The position numbers were made by a program, and so were the translations under genes. The notes under the pieces are model-generated. The model was given only the letters and a program-made list of their open reading frames with translations. It did not search any database and was not told the DNA's origin. This document shows, piece by piece, positions 44,742 through 52,272 of a stretch of 64,000 bases of DNA (positions within the stretch are counted from its first letter, which is position 1; every line of letters begins with the position of its first letter). The stretch comes from Bacillus infantis (GTDB taxonomy: Bacteria > Bacillota > Bacilli > Bacillales > Cytobacillaceae), in the NCBI RefSeq assembly GCF_020171945.1, contig NZ_JAIVAP010000002.1:1-64000 (forward strand), written 5' to 3'.

Positions 44742-45005
44742 ATGGCTACCCGTCAATCTGTAGAACAATTTCTTCAGCAGTGTGAAGATGCGATAAGAAA
44801 TGCAAATGAGCAATACCAGCAAGCGAGCATGCAGGAGCACTTTAACAGCCATGAATATGCCGATGCGATGCAGGGGCTGGAGGCTGCTTTCAATGATATG
44901 GCGGATCTTGCCCATAGCGCCAATGCTCAGCAGCGGGAGCAGCTCCACAGGATGAGGCTTCAGCTGCAGCAGCTTCAGAACAGCATGACACTGCTCAGGC
45001 ATTAA
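44742..45005 (+). CDS. ytzC: DUF2524 family protein YtzC
   Basis: An 87-residue helical, Gln-rich protein (MATRQSVEQFLQQCEDAIRNA at the start, split here), with two amphipathic helices likely to form a coiled coil. Function unknown. Two adjacent ATGs follow AAGGAGGG; the second (44742) has the better spacing. Confidence 0.82.
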   Translation: MATRQSVEQFLQQCEDAIRNANEQYQQASMQEHFNSHEYADAMQGLEAAFNDMADLAHSANAQQREQLHRMRLQLQQLQNSMTLLRH

Positions 45006-45014
45006 GGGGGAATC

Positions 45015-45200
45015 ATGATGAAAAAACGTTCAAAGCAGAATAATCCCGAACAAAAGACACGAAACGGCATCAATAACCAGGATATTGAAATAGGCAGGGA
45101 TTATGATCCTGTAAAAGAATCAAAAAAGAAATATGAAAAAAATCTTGGGAGCCAGCCCATTAAGTCGAAGCAGCATCCCGAACCTGAACAGCTTTCATAA
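45015..45200 (+). CDS. Small hydrophilic protein of unknown function
   Basis: A 61-residue, very basic and polar protein (MMKKRSKQNN..., Lys/Gln/Glu/Asn-rich) with no hydrophobic core, probably disordered. AAGGGGGAATC precedes tandem ATGs. It lies 9 bp after ytzC and before a terminator, so it is the second gene of an operon. Composition is like minor spore proteins, but I do not recognise the family. Confidence 0.65.
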   Translation: MMKKRSKQNNPEQKTRNGINNQDIEIGRDYDPVKESKKKYEKNLGSQPIKSKQHPEPEQLS

Positions 45201-45204
45201 AAAT

Positions 45205-45233
45205 AAGCCGGCTCATCCTGAATGAGCCGGCTT
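45205..45233. terminator. Bidirectional terminator
   Basis: AAGCCGGCTCATCCTGAATGAGCCGGCTT: perfect 11-bp stem between convergent genes, weak T-runs. Confidence 0.75.
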
Positions 45234-45239
45234 AACCTA

Positions 45240-46043
45240 TTATCCAAGCCTGACAAGGAAACTTTCCACCGTTTTATTGAATAAATCAGCTTCTTCAAGG
45301 AAGGGGCAATGGCAGCTGTTTTCAAAGATGATCAGCTCAGAATCAGCGCTATGCTCTTGTATATATTGGCCAGCCGCCACCGGTATCAGTTTTTCTTCCC
45401 TGCCATAGCAGAGCAGGGACGGCTTTTTCAGGGTGGGATAGAGCGGCCGGTAGTCAACGATGGATTGATCGAATAAGATGCTTGATGCAATTGATTCAGG
45501 CATCGCTGTAACAGCATCCATCATCCATTCTAAATCCTTTTCTTTAATGCTTTCCTTGAACATCAATGGCAGAAATCCGCTTACGAACTCCCTCCTGTTA
45601 TTTTGAATTTCCTGCATGAAATGGATGAGGGCCGGCATATCAAATGCGCCCATCGGAAAATCCGGCCATCTAAAATCAGATGGCAATTCATCCACAATGA
45701 TCGTACCCTTGAGGTTCTCCTCACCGAACTGCTTAATATATTCCCAGACGACAAATGCCCCCATTGACCAGCCGGCAAGGACCACATCCTTTAATTCAAG
45801 CTTCTCCATAAAGTCGTGAAGATCCCTGGCATACGAAGAAATGGTATGGCCGGAATGCGGCTGGCCTGATTTTCCATGTCCCCTCATATCGACTGCAATA
45901 GTCCTCGCACCGGAAATCCTTCCAATCTGCTTTTGGAAAAAAGCACTGCTCATCCAGACGCCATGTATAAAAATGACAGGCGTCCCGCTGCCGGACTCCT
46001 CATAATACAATTCAAGTGATTCGCTGACGGCTGCCCTTGGCAT
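45240..46043 (-). CDS. Alpha/beta hydrolase
   Basis: A 267-residue cytosolic hydrolase with the HGVWMSS oxyanion loop, GWSMGAF nucleophile elbow (Ser about residue 94), the acid near YGREEKLIP and the histidine in CHCPFLEE. Sequence resembles haloperoxidase/esterase-type hydrolases; the substrate is unknown. AGGAGG precedes the ATG at 46043. Single gene. Confidence 0.85.
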   Translation of the reverse strand: MPRAAVSESLELYYEESGSGTPVIFIHGVWMSSAFFQKQIGRISGARTIAVDMRGHGKSGQPHSGHTISSYARDLHDFMEKLELKDVVLAGWSMGAFVVWEYIKQFGEENLKGTIIVDELPSDFRWPDFPMGAFDMPALIHFMQEIQNNRREFVSGFLPLMFKESIKEKDLEWMMDAVTAMPESIASSILFDQSIVDYRPLYPTLKKPSLLCYGREEKLIPVAAGQYIQEHSADSELIIFENSCHCPFLEEADLFNKTVESFLVRLG

Positions 46044-46289
46044 GAAAAATCCTCCTTTATTTTTCAGATGAAAAGTGAATATTAACCCATGGGCTATACA
46101 GGATTTCCCCCTGTTTTGTATTGAGGAAAACAGCCGCTGGGCCGGACGTTATTTTCTTCTATTTATTTTTATTCATTTCCTGGCAGCATTAGGCGAAAAA
46201 ACATGAAACTTTTCTATTGCAGGGAAGGGTAAAAACCACTAGAATTGTTTTGGTGTTCGAAATATCATTTAAGCAAAGGAGCGTTTTTC

Positions 46290-47477
46290 ATGCCTCGTGC
46301 CCTCTGGCTTTTAATTATAGGGATGGCGGTGAATGTAACAGGCTCTTCTTTTTTGTGGCCTCTTAATGCCATATACATTCACGATCATCTGGGCAAGTCG
46401 CTGTCGGTTGCGGGGATTGTGCTGATGCTCAATTCTGCAGCCAGTGTTGCCGGAAATTTATACGGCGGATATCTTTTTGATAAAATCGGGGGATATAAAT
46501 CGATCCTTCTTGGAATAGGCATTACAGTATTAGCTCTCACAGGCCTTACCATCTGGCATGGGTGGCCGCATTATGTGATCTTTCTGACTGTCATCGGATT
46601 CGGATCCGGGATTGTTTTTCCATCCATGTATGCAATGGCCGGTTCAGTCTGGAAGGAAGGCGGCAGGAAATCCTTCAACGCCATTTATGTAGCACAGAAT
46701 CTGGGTGTTGCGGTTGGAGCAGCTCTTGGAGGGCTTGTCGCCTCCTATTCCTTCCAATTGATTTTCCTTGCGAATGCACTGATGTATATTATTTTCCTTC
46801 TAATAGCCGTCTTTGGCTATAAAGGGATCCAGACGATTTCAGGAAACCAGACATCTGTCCTGAAGGAAAACAAAAGGATCAAGAACCATGCCAAGCTATA
46901 CGCATTATTGGTCCTTTGTGCTGGCTATCTGTTGTGCTGGGTCGGCTATGTCCAGTGGCAGTCCACAATTGCGGCTTATACACAGGAAATCAATATTTCC
47001 CTGAGGCAATACAGCCTGCTGTGGACAATCAATGGAGCGCTTATCGTCCTTGGACAGCCGTTTTTAAATGCAATGCTGAAAAAGATCGGCAAGAATCTGA
47101 AGACCCAGATCATTACCGGGATCATCATATTCATCGTTTCATTTGCCCTTGCCGCTTCTGCTGAGCAATTCTCTGCATTTATTGCCTCCATGGTCATTCT
47201 CACAATCGGTGAAATGCTCATTTGGCCGGCTGTGCCGACTATCGCCAATGATCTTGCCCCAAAAGGGCGGGAAGGCTTCTACCAGGGAATCGTCAACAGT
47301 ACGGCGACCGGCGGCAGGATGATCGGGCCGCTTCTTGGCGGGATCCTTGTAGATATGAATGGGATGGGCATGCTGTTCTCCGTATTGATCGGACTGCTGG
47401 TCATTTCCATTTTTACAACCATCATGTATGATAAAAAGCTGAAACAGTCGGAAGAAATGACTGTTCGAGCATCCTAA
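46290..47477 (+). CDS. yttB: MFS transporter YttB
   Basis: A 395-residue major-facilitator protein with about 12 membrane spans. The loop between helices 2 and 3 carries YGGYLFDKIGGYKSILLG, a variant of the MFS motif A. YttB-type exporters are predicted drug or metabolite efflux proteins; the substrate is unknown. ATG at 46290 follows AAAGGAG; the longer frame is not conserved. Confidence 0.87.
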   Translation: MPRALWLLIIGMAVNVTGSSFLWPLNAIYIHDHLGKSLSVAGIVLMLNSAASVAGNLYGGYLFDKIGGYKSILLGIGITVLALTGLTIWHGWPHYVIFLTVIGFGSGIVFPSMYAMAGSVWKEGGRKSFNAIYVAQNLGVAVGAALGGLVASYSFQLIFLANALMYIIFLLIAVFGYKGIQTISGNQTSVLKENKRIKNHAKLYALLVLCAGYLLCWVGYVQWQSTIAAYTQEINISLRQYSLLWTINGALIVLGQPFLNAMLKKIGKNLKTQIITGIIIFIVSFALAASAEQFSAFIASMVILTIGEMLIWPAVPTIANDLAPKGREGFYQGIVNSTATGGRMIGPLLGGILVDMNGMGMLFSVLIGLLVISIFTTIMYDKKLKQSEEMTVRAS

Positions 47478-47501
47478 GCGCCGGATTCCGGCGCTTTTTT
47501 T
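47477..47501 (+). terminator. Terminator of yttB
   Basis: AGCGCCGGATTCCGGCGCTTTTTTT directly at the stop codon. Confidence 0.92.
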
Positions 47502-47539
47502 CTATTTGGCTGTGTTAGTGCCCATATGGATTTGGTCTC

Positions 47540-47592
47540 AGCCGTGGAAGACTCTGTTTCACGCATTTCTGGACAGCCTTCTTCCACGTGTC
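47540..47592. repeat. Family B repeat, copy 3 (divergent)
   Basis: Shares the core ACTCTGTTTCAC(A)CGCATTTC with copy 1, but its arms are CGTGGAAG (47543-47550) and CTTCCACG (47581-47588), which pair with each other and differ from the arms of copies 1 and 2. Confidence 0.5.
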
Positions 47593-47633
47593 CTGTGAAA
47601 TTTTTATTCACAAAGGAGGGCGGTAAGACAGGG

Positions 47634-47767
47634 GGTTCATTTCCGTTCCAGGCACTTCGCTTTCCGCGGGGCGACGCTGAGCCTCCTCACGCTGCGCGCT
47701 GCGGGGTCTCAGCATGGCCGCTGCAATCCCGCAGGAGTCTGCGTGCCTTGCACTCCAATGAACAGGC
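47634..47767 (-). repeat. Family A repeat, copy 4 (reverse orientation)
   Basis: Reverse complement of the family plan. Terminal arms are GTTCATT / AATGAAC instead of GTTGATT / AATCAAC, a compensated change that keeps pairing. It sits next to a family B copy and, with it, fills most of the 455-bp gap 47478-47932 between yttB and the sigma-54 activator gene; no gene is visible there. Confidence 0.85.
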
Positions 47768-47932
47768 TTTTTACACTTTGATGGCAATTAGAACCATTTT
47801 GAAAGAACTCAAATATTGTTTTATCAAAAAGATACGCCAAACCAGCTTGTCCAATTATTTCTATCTCCATCCTTTATTATCAGAAAAATGTGATAAAATC
47901 CTAAGTAAGATTAGAGTTAAAGGGAGAAGCAG

Positions 47933-49297
47933 ATGAACAAAACATTGATGGAGCTTCCATACGAGATCCTGGAAACGATTGTTGAAAATGCCTTCGGCTG
48001 GCTGGTTGTGGTTGATAAGGAAGGCAATATCATCTATATCAACCGCAACTATTGCGAGTTTATCGGCTGTGAACGTGATGAAGTGATCGGCCGGCATGTG
48101 ACAGGTGTGATTGAAAACACACGAATGCATATCGTTGCAGCAACCGGGAAGGAAGAAGTGGCAGATCTTCAGTATATAAAAGGGAATTATATGATTGCCA
48201 ACAGAATGCCGATCATGTCAGGCGGAGAAATCATCGGCGCATTTGGGACTGTCTTTTTCCGTGATACACAGGAATGGATGAAGATGAACAGCCATGTCAA
48301 AAGCCTGCTGAACAAAATCCAGAATTATATCCAGCATATCGACAGCGGGGTGAAATACAGCCTTGAGGATATTTTGGGAGAATCAAAGCAGATCGCCAGC
48401 CTGAAGGAAAAAGTCAAAATGATCGCTTCCAGCGATATCTCCATTTTGATCAGGGGTGAAAGCGGGACTGGAAAAGAGCTTTTTGCCCACAGCATCCATC
48501 AGCTCAGCGCGCGGAGCCATCAGCCTTTTGTCAAAATTAATTGCGGTGCGATACCTGAGCATCTTCTTGAATCCGAGCTTTTCGGATATGAGGAAGGAGC
48601 TTTTACCGGAGCGAAAAAGGGCGGGAAAAAAGGAAAGTTCCAGCTGGCGCACGGAGGGACCTTATTCTTGGATGAAATCGGCGATATGCCGGCCAATATG
48701 CAGGTTAAGCTTCTTCGCGTTCTTCAGGAAGGTGAGGTAGAGGCTGTGGGTTCTGTTAAGCCCATCTCAGTTGATGTCCGGATCATTGCCGCGACAAACA
48801 GGCCGCTGGAGAAAATGATGGAGGAAAAACGATTCAGGGAGGATTTGTTTTACAGAATTAATGTTGTTCCGTTTTTCATTCCGCCTATTAGAGAACGAAT
48901 GGAAGACCTTGATGAGCTGGTCGACTATTTTACAGGCAAAATTACTAAAAAGTCCGGGAAGAGAATAACGGGCATAGATGAAGAGGTGCGCCAGATCTTC
49001 CGTGCCTACAGCTGGCCGGGAAACATAAGGGAAATAGAAAATGTAATGGAAGCATCCATTTACCTGACCAGCGATGAACGAATCCAGAAGGAATCCCTTC
49101 CAGAATATTTGCGGGAAAGGGCCGTTCTCCCGATCGGGACGAGAAAACTGAAAGAAATCCTGGAAGAGACAGAGAAGAGAGTACTGGCGCAGAGCCTGGA
49201 AAAGTATAAGGATGATAAACTGAAAGCTGCTAAGGTTTTAGGCATCAGCAAATCGACTTTTTATGAAAAGCTGAAAAAATACGGACTGGAAATCTAG
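47933..49297 (+). CDS. Sigma-54-dependent activator (PAS-AAA+-Fis), BdhR-like
   Basis: A 454-residue enhancer-binding protein. An N-terminal PAS sensor (about 15-115) is followed by the AAA+ domain (about 145-375) with Walker A GESGTGKE, the sigma-54 contact loop EGAFTGA, Walker B LFLDEIGD and the R-finger FREDLFYRINV; a Fis-type HTH (LKAAKVLGISKSTFYEKLKK) ends the protein. There is no receiver domain, so the PAS domain probably senses a ligand. The next gene has a consensus -24/-12 promoter with TCCGGA palindromes upstream. With the permease and 3-hydroxybutyrate dehydrogenase this matches the BdhR regulator of Bacillus. Confidence 0.9.
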   Translation: MNKTLMELPYEILETIVENAFGWLVVVDKEGNIIYINRNYCEFIGCERDEVIGRHVTGVIENTRMHIVAATGKEEVADLQYIKGNYMIANRMPIMSGGEIIGAFGTVFFRDTQEWMKMNSHVKSLLNKIQNYIQHIDSGVKYSLEDILGESKQIASLKEKVKMIASSDISILIRGESGTGKELFAHSIHQLSARSHQPFVKINCGAIPEHLLESELFGYEEGAFTGAKKGGKKGKFQLAHGGTLFLDEIGDMPANMQVKLLRVLQEGEVEAVGSVKPISVDVRIIAATNRPLEKMMEEKRFREDLFYRINVVPFFIPPIRERMEDLDELVDYFTGKITKKSGKRITGIDEEVRQIFRAYSWPGNIREIENVMEASIYLTSDERIQKESLPEYLRERAVLPIGTRKLKEILEETEKRVLAQSLEKYKDDKLKAAKVLGISKSTFYEKLKKYGLEI

Positions 49298-49300
49298 TAG

Positions 49301-49314
49301 TCCGGAAAACCGGA
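49301..49314. promoter_or_regulatory. Putative upstream activating sequence 1
   Basis: TCCGGAAAACCGGA, one of three near-identical 14-bp palindromes before the sigma-54 promoter. Confidence 0.6.
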
Positions 49315-49320
49315 AAATAT

Positions 49321-49334
49321 TCCGGATTTCCGGA
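49321..49334. promoter_or_regulatory. Putative upstream activating sequence 2
   Basis: TCCGGATTTCCGGA; centre 20 bp from site 1, about two helix turns, so both would lie on the same DNA face. Confidence 0.6.
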
Positions 49335-49441
49335 CTTTTGTTTTTATATGAAAAGGAGACATAGGTTCCTCATGCTTGTTTAGGGAAGGCAATAATCTAG
49401 TAATTTAGAATCTGGGGATATTTTATAGGAGAAACTTTTTT

Positions 49442-49455
49442 TCCGGAAATCCGGA
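49442..49455. promoter_or_regulatory. Putative upstream activating sequence 3
   Basis: TCCGGAAATCCGGA, a perfect palindrome about 60 bp before the -24 element, at the usual distance for sigma-54 enhancers. Confidence 0.65.
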
Positions 49456-49508
49456 AGAAAAGATCGCAGAACAGCCATCTTTTCCCGCCGTTGCTATTTT
49501 CGGACACC

Positions 49509-49524
49509 TGGCACACATCTTGCA
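49509..49524 (+). promoter_or_regulatory. Sigma-54 (-24/-12) promoter
   Basis: TGGCAC-ACATC-TTGCA: full match to the sigma-54 consensus TGGCAC-N5-TTGCW, with GG and GC exactly 10 bp apart. It is 95 bp before the permease gene. Confidence 0.9.
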
Positions 49525-49618
49525 TTGGATTATATGCAGACAAATTTTTGAGAAGGGAGGAAGCTTTCATACAAATGTAAACGATTTCAAAAAAGGAGAT
49601 AAATAAGGGGGAAAACGA

Positions 49619-50938
49619 ATGCTTAGTATGATTGGATTGGTAGGAGGCCTTGCCCTCCTGATATTCCTGACGATGAGGGGAATGAACCTGCTTGTTGTCG
49701 GGCCGCTTTCAGCTCTGTTTGTTGCTGTGTTGAGCGGGATGCCATTGTTTCCGCAGCTGGCGGGCGAGGGAGAGGCCAACCTGGTAGGGAATTATATGAC
49801 CGGCTTTTCCGGGTTTGTAACATCCTGGTATCTGATGTTCCTGCTCGGCGCCATTTTTGGAAAAGTGATGGAGGACAGCGGTGCAGCCGACAGTGTCGCT
49901 GAATTGATTGTTGGAAAGCTGGGAATGAAATATGCTGTCCTTGCCATAGTTGCATCCTGTGCGGTTTTGACATATGGAGGCGTAAGCTTGTTCGTCGTGG
50001 CATTTTCTGTCTACCCGATGGCATTGAGCCTTTTTAAGCAGGCCAATCTTCCGCGCCGCTTTATTCCGGCCGCCCTTGCATTTGGGTCGGTCACCTTCAC
50101 TATGACTTCTGCGGGATCTCCTGAAATCCAGAACTGGATCCCGATAGAACACTTGGGGACATCTCCGTATGCCGGCTGGGAGGTCAGCCTTATTGTCGCA
50201 GTCTTTATGATGATCTTCGGATACTGGTGGCTGAAAAGGATCATTACAAAAGCCGTCAACAGGGGTGAAACCTTTATTTCCAGGGAAACAGATCCGGTGG
50301 CAGAGAAAAAAGAGCTTCCGCACCCTGTAATGGGAGTCCTGCCTTTGGCAGTCGTGCTGGTCATTGCCTTTATTTTTCATGACTCACTCGCACAATCCGC
50401 ACTTATTATAGCTTTATTGGGTGGAGTCATCGCTACTTACCTGCTGAATAGGAAGTACTTCAGGAATTTCTGGAATGCTGTTTCCGAGGGGACGCTTGGA
50501 GCGCTAATTGCCATCGGAAATACTGCCGCGGTCGTCGGGTTTGGCGGGGTGGCCAAGGCAGTGCCTGCGTTCCAGACAGCGGTCGGCTTTATGACAGATA
50601 TCCCCGGAAGCCCTCTGATCGGGGGAGCAATCGCGGTAAGTGTCATCGCCGGGATGACTGGCTCTGCATCCGGAGGCCAGGTAATCGCCCTGCCGCTGAT
50701 TGCGCCGCACTATATGGATATGGGTGTCAACCCTGAGGCATTGCACCGTGTGGCGGCCATATCATCGGGTGCACTGGATTCCCTGCCGCATAATGGATAT
50801 GTAGTTACCACGGTCAGATCCATCTGCGGAGAGACCCACCAGGATGCATACGGAGCTGTCGGCATTGTAACAGTCATCGTCCCTCTGCTCGGCCTGGCAT
50901 TGGCGATCCTTTTATTCTCGCTTGGGCTGGGCATATAA
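49619..50938 (+). CDS. GntP-family permease, probably for 3-hydroxybutyrate
   Basis: A 439-residue membrane protein with about 12 spans of the GntP (gluconate:H+ symporter) family. Typical stretches are FGSVTFTMTSAGSPEIQNW, TGSASGGQVIALPLI and ALDSLPHNGYVVT. The GntP family moves gluconate and other hydroxy acids; the dehydrogenase gene next to it and the sigma-54 control argue for 3-hydroxybutyrate import. It is 62 bp before the dehydrogenase gene, likely one operon. AAGGGGG precedes the ATG. Confidence 0.88.
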   Translation: MLSMIGLVGGLALLIFLTMRGMNLLVVGPLSALFVAVLSGMPLFPQLAGEGEANLVGNYMTGFSGFVTSWYLMFLLGAIFGKVMEDSGAADSVAELIVGKLGMKYAVLAIVASCAVLTYGGVSLFVVAFSVYPMALSLFKQANLPRRFIPAALAFGSVTFTMTSAGSPEIQNWIPIEHLGTSPYAGWEVSLIVAVFMMIFGYWWLKRIITKAVNRGETFISRETDPVAEKKELPHPVMGVLPLAVVLVIAFIFHDSLAQSALIIALLGGVIATYLLNRKYFRNFWNAVSEGTLGALIAIGNTAAVVGFGGVAKAVPAFQTAVGFMTDIPGSPLIGGAIAVSVIAGMTGSASGGQVIALPLIAPHYMDMGVNPEALHRVAAISSGALDSLPHNGYVVTTVRSICGETHQDAYGAVGIVTVIVPLLGLALAILLFSLGLGI

Positions 50939-51000
50939 CATTTTCGGGACAGGAAGGGGTTTTCCAATCCCTTCCTGTCCTTGATGGAAGGAGAAAAGAA

Positions 51001-51777
51001 ATGGTGCAAGGAAGAACAGTACTTATCACCGGGGCAGCCCAGGGGATAGGATATGAGATAGGAAAAAGCTTTGCCAGGCAAGGAGCCAATCTTGTCCTGA
51101 CTGATATCCAGCAAGAACAGGTGGAAAAGGCTGCTGAGCAGCTGAGGGCAGAGGGGTTCAGGGCAGTTGGCCTGAAATGTGATGTGACACTTGAAGAAGA
51201 AATCAAAAAGTCCATCCATTCTGCCGTTGAAGAATTTGGGGGATTGGATGTTCTGATCAATAATGCGGGGCTTCAGCATGTATCCATGATTGAAGATTTC
51301 CCGACTGAGAAATTCGAGTTTATGCTAAAGGTCATGCTGACGGCTCCTTTCACCGCCATCAAGCATAGTTTGCCCATCATGAAAAAGCAGGGGTTCGGCA
51401 GGATCATCAATATGGCCTCGATCAATGGCCTGGTGGGGTTTGCAGGGAAGGCGGCCTATAACAGCGCCAAGCATGGGGTCATCGGGCTGACAAAAGTCGC
51501 GGCCCTTGAAGCGGCCCCTTATGGAATCACCGTGAACAGCATCTGCCCGGGCTATGTGGATACCCCGCTTGTCAGAAATCAGCTGAAGGACCTGGCAGAC
51601 ACAAGAAAAGTCCCGCTGGAAAAGGTTCTCGAAGAAGTACTTTATCCTCTGGTTCCCCAGAAAAGGCTTTTGTCAGTAGAAGAAGTCGCCGCCTATGCCG
51701 TTTTCCTGGCAGGTGAAGATGCGAGAGGTATAACGGGGCAGGCTATTGTCATTGACGGGGGATATACAGTGCAATGA
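51001..51777 (+). CDS. 3-Hydroxybutyrate dehydrogenase (SDR family)
   Basis: Oxidises (R)-3-hydroxybutyrate to acetoacetate with NAD. The 258-residue short-chain dehydrogenase shows the nucleotide motif TGAAQGIG (about 10-17), NNAG (87-90), and the catalytic set S140, Y153, K157 (YNSAK). The segment NSICPGYVDTPLVRNQ and the C-terminal ITGQAIVIDGGYTVQ are typical of the bacterial 3-hydroxybutyrate enzymes. GGAAGGAG lies just before the ATG. Second gene of the sigma-54 operon. Confidence 0.92.
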   Translation: MVQGRTVLITGAAQGIGYEIGKSFARQGANLVLTDIQQEQVEKAAEQLRAEGFRAVGLKCDVTLEEEIKKSIHSAVEEFGGLDVLINNAGLQHVSMIEDFPTEKFEFMLKVMLTAPFTAIKHSLPIMKKQGFGRIINMASINGLVGFAGKAAYNSAKHGVIGLTKVAALEAAPYGITVNSICPGYVDTPLVRNQLKDLADTRKVPLEKVLEEVLYPLVPQKRLLSVEEVAAYAVFLAGEDARGITGQAIVIDGGYTVQ

Positions 51778-51900
51778 AAAGGCGCAGACAGCCGGCAAGG
51801 CTGCTGCGTCTTTTATTTGCCATCACAAAGAATAGTGAAGCTGTTTGCACGAGAGCACAGCCTTTGCATACATTGAAAAGTATAACTTTTCTAATTCAAG
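51778..51900 (+). other. Gap after the dehydrogenase gene
   Basis: Contains GGCGCAGACAGCCGGCAAGGCTGCTGCGTC followed by TTTTATTT, an imperfect GACGCAGCAGCC-type stem (with GGCGCAGACAGCC) that may be the operon terminator. Nothing else seen. Confidence 0.4.
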
Positions 51901-51907
51901 AGCATAC

Positions 51908-51936
51908 TTGCATACAAAGGAGAATTTTAATACAAT
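51908..51936 (+). promoter_or_regulatory. Promoter of the leuS T-box transcript
   Basis: TTGCAT (51908-51913), 17 bp, TACAAT (51931-51936), immediately before the T-box leader. Confidence 0.65.
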
Positions 51937-51944
51937 AGCTTTAT

Positions 51945-52196
51945 ATATTTTAAAGTAAAAACTATGATGAGGAATAGTAATGATGTAGTTCCGCTCATTA
52001 GAGAGCTGGCGGGAGGTGCAAGCCAGCCGGGACTGTCATGAACTCGCCTTGGAGTTGCAGGTGTGAACCACAGTAATGCCTGCCGTTTTCCGCGTTAAGG
52101 ATGAATGAAGAGAGCGGCAATGCCGCTAATGTGGGTGGTACCGCGGGAGAATACATATCCTCTCGTCCCTGTTTTGGGATGAGGGGTTTTTTTATG
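51945..52196 (+). ncRNA. T-box riboswitch of leuS
   Basis: A tRNA-sensing leader. The invariant T-box GGGTGGTACCGCG is at 52133-52145; stem I with AGAGAGCTGGCGGGAGGTGC and a specifier loop GAACTCG that offers the leucine codon CTC lies near 52000-52050. Uncharged tRNA-Leu stabilises the antiterminator and lets leuS be transcribed. Confidence 0.94.
52158..52194 (+). terminator. T-box terminator
   Basis: CCTCTCGTCCC-TGTTTT-GGGATGAGGGG followed by TTTTTTT; competes with the antiterminator. Confidence 0.92.
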
Positions 52197-52272
52197 GTCT
52201 TTTTCGCTGTAAAGCAGACCGGCAAAACCTTTCCCCAAAAGAAAAATTCATATTATGCAGGAGGAAAGCACA

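Larger units (their letters stand above)
49301..49345 (+). terminator. Terminator of the activator gene made of two palindromes
   Basis: TCCGGAAAACCGGAA-AATAT-TTCCGGATTTCCGGA forms a 15-bp stem with one mismatch and is followed by CTTTTGTTTTT. Each arm is itself a palindrome (putative activator site). Confidence 0.75.

Noticed and set aside
47478-47932. Degraded insertion sequence between yttB and the sigma-54 regulator
   Set aside because: The sequence is explained by a family B and a family A repeat; no transposase fragment is found in any frame.
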